A DNA stretch of 64,000 bases from Microcella indica (GTDB lineage Bacteria > Actinomycetota > Actinomycetes > Actinomycetales > Microbacteriaceae). Shown in pieces: positions 63,093-64,000 of this stretch. A program made the translations under genes and the position numbers. Numbering within the stretch: the stretch's first letter is position 1; the number at the start of each line of letters is the position of its first letter. The stretch spans positions 930,001 through 994,000 of the forward strand of contig NZ_CP058670.1 of the NCBI RefSeq assembly GCF_013414345.1. Reading direction: 5' to 3'. The notes below the pieces were generated by a model. It saw nothing but the letters and a program-made list of their open reading frames with translations, did not search any database and was not told the DNA's origin.

Positions 63093-63098
63093 TAGCCT
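63093..63098 (+). promoter_or_regulatory. -10 box of the J-domain gene
   Basis: TAGCCT ends nine bases before the ATG at 63108. Confidence 0.4.
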
Positions 63099-63107
63099 GG
63101 GACGGCT

Positions 63108-64000
63108 ATGTCAGAGTCCCCCCTTGCCGCCGGCCCGTACGAGGTGCTCGGCGTGAGCCCGACGGCGAGCGATGAGGAGCTGAAGCGCGCGTATCGGGCG
63201 CGGCTGCGTGCCGCGCATCCGGATACCGGGGGGTCGGCGGCGGAGTTCGATCGCGTGCAGCAGGCCTGGCAGCGTGTCGGCACGCCCGCGGCGCGGCGCG
63301 CCTACGATCTGGGCGCCGATGCGGAAGCGGGCTCGCCAGGGTCGACGTGGGCGCAGTCGTCGTCGGGTGGCGGCATGCGGCGCGGCGACACGCGCCCGGG
63401 CGCGAAGGCGCACGGCCACCCGGGCGGCTGGTACCGCGAGCAGTTCCTCGATCTCATGAACGAGTGGATCGGCCGCGGCGACGGCGACGTCGACCCGTTC
63501 GACCCGCAGCTGGTGCGGCGCGCGCCCCGCGAGATTCGCCACCTGCTGGCGGCGGCGATCGCGGAGGAGAAGTCGGCGACGGCGCTCACGACGCTCGGCA
63601 TGGGCTTCACGATCTGGCACGACGTGCTGGCGGGGGCGACGCGCGACGACAAGCTCGACCACATCGTGCTGGGCCCGACGGGCCTGTGGGCGGTGTTGAG
63701 CGAGGACTGGGGCGAGCCGGTGCGCGTCAAGCGCGGCGAGCTGATCGGCGAGGGCCTCGCCTCGGGCGAGCGGCCCCTGCACCTGCTGGCGCAGCGGGCG
63801 AAGGTGGTGGCGCGGGCGGCGAAGGTCAAGTTCTCAGCGCTCGTGATCGTGGTCGAGGATGCTCAGGCTCCTGCTTCTCTCACCGAACTCAGCTCGATCC
63901 GCGGGGCGCAGGGGCTGCTCGTGCAGCGGTCGCGCCTCGTGAACCTCATCCGCACGGGCCTGCCGGGTGTCGGGGTGGGCGGCACCGACCTGTTCGAGGT
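63108..64000 (+). CDS. J-domain protein with nuclease-related (NERD-like) region, 3' partial
   Basis: Open to the right edge; 297 full codons are visible. Residues 9-70 form a DnaJ J domain (YEVLGVSPTASDEELKRAYR, HPD at 37-39, FDRVQQAWQRVG), which stimulates Hsp70 ATPase activity. A Gly-rich linker follows, then a region near residues 160-270 with KLDHIVLGPTGLWAV, which resembles the NERD domain start. No Gly/Phe region or zinc fingers of true DnaJ are visible, so it is a specialised J protein. TAGCCT lies nine bases before the ATG. Confidence 0.82.
   Translation, partial: MSESPLAAGPYEVLGVSPTASDEELKRAYRARLRAAHPDTGGSAAEFDRVQQAWQRVGTPAARRAYDLGADAEAGSPGSTWAQSSSGGGMRRGDTRPGAKAHGHPGGWYREQFLDLMNEWIGRGDGDVDPFDPQLVRRAPREIRHLLAAAIAEEKSATALTTLGMGFTIWHDVLAGATRDDKLDHIVLGPTGLWAVLSEDWGEPVRVKRGELIGEGLASGERPLHLLAQRAKVVARAAKVKFSALVIVVEDAQAPASLTELSSIRGAQGLLVQRSRLVNLIRTGLPGVGVGGTDLFE

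Noticed and set aside
1-64000. tRNA, rRNA, CRISPR arrays, prophage or replication origin
   Set aside because: No cloverleaf-like gene ends, spacer-repeat pattern, phage genes or DnaA-box cluster were noticed in the intergenic regions read by eye; a tRNAscan or similar search would be decisive.

Overview
The window is high-GC bacterial DNA from an actinobacterium, most likely of the family Microbacteriaceae. Supporting signs are the many GTG starts and ATGA/GTGA overlaps, the dxr-rseP-ispG-proS and nusA-ylxR-infB-rbfA gene orders, a maltokinase, a LAATG-type sorting signal, an infB with a long Pro/Gly/Arg-rich N-terminus, and TANNNT -10 boxes lying 6 to 9 bases before start codons. The family assignment is inference from gene content. 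No rRNA, tRNA or CRISPR was seen.

Layout. (1) 2-12459: a tightly overlapping operon encoding a giant Ig-like/FN3 surface protein (cut by the left edge), a MoxR ATPase, a DUF58 protein, a transglutaminase-fold membrane protein that has lost two of three catalytic residues, a zinc-ribbon/FHA protein and an EccC/FtsK-like ATPase. (2) 12456-21949: nitrogen and polyamine metabolism (ald, potDABC-type transporter, asparaginase, GABA aminotransferase), then an OsmC protein and an FKBP lipoprotein. (3) 21973-24403: dxr and rseP. (4) 24404-25499: an intact IS481-family element inserted exactly in the stop codon of rseP. (5) 25658-35373: a ten-gene catabolic block with a Liv-type ABC importer, acyl-CoA ligase, TetR regulator, 3-hydroxybutyrate-type dehydrogenase and two alpha/beta hydrolases, lying between rseP and ispG. 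(6) 35440-46244: ispG, a candidate structured RNA with G- and C-run loops, proS, a sortase-type surface protein, an alanine/sodium symporter and nusA-ylxR-infB-rbfA. (7) 46273-63068: mixed housekeeping genes, including two small membrane proteins, mutY, an NAD-binding DUF2867-type protein, a GDPD, an M20 peptidase, a DUF2207 protein, a SNF2 helicase, maltokinase, a class IV aminotransferase, a Pr6Pr membrane protein, an aldo/keto reductase, a prolyl-oligopeptidase-type peptidase and a small membrane protein. (8) 63108 to the right edge: a J-domain protein, truncated.

The most interesting items are the first operon, where an inactive transglutaminase fold is coupled to a type VII-like ATPase; the IS481 element whose CTAG target supplies stop codons to both rseP and its own transposase; the ten-gene module with its own TetR gene and a promoter-proximal dyad; and the hairpin-rich RNA candidate upstream of proS.
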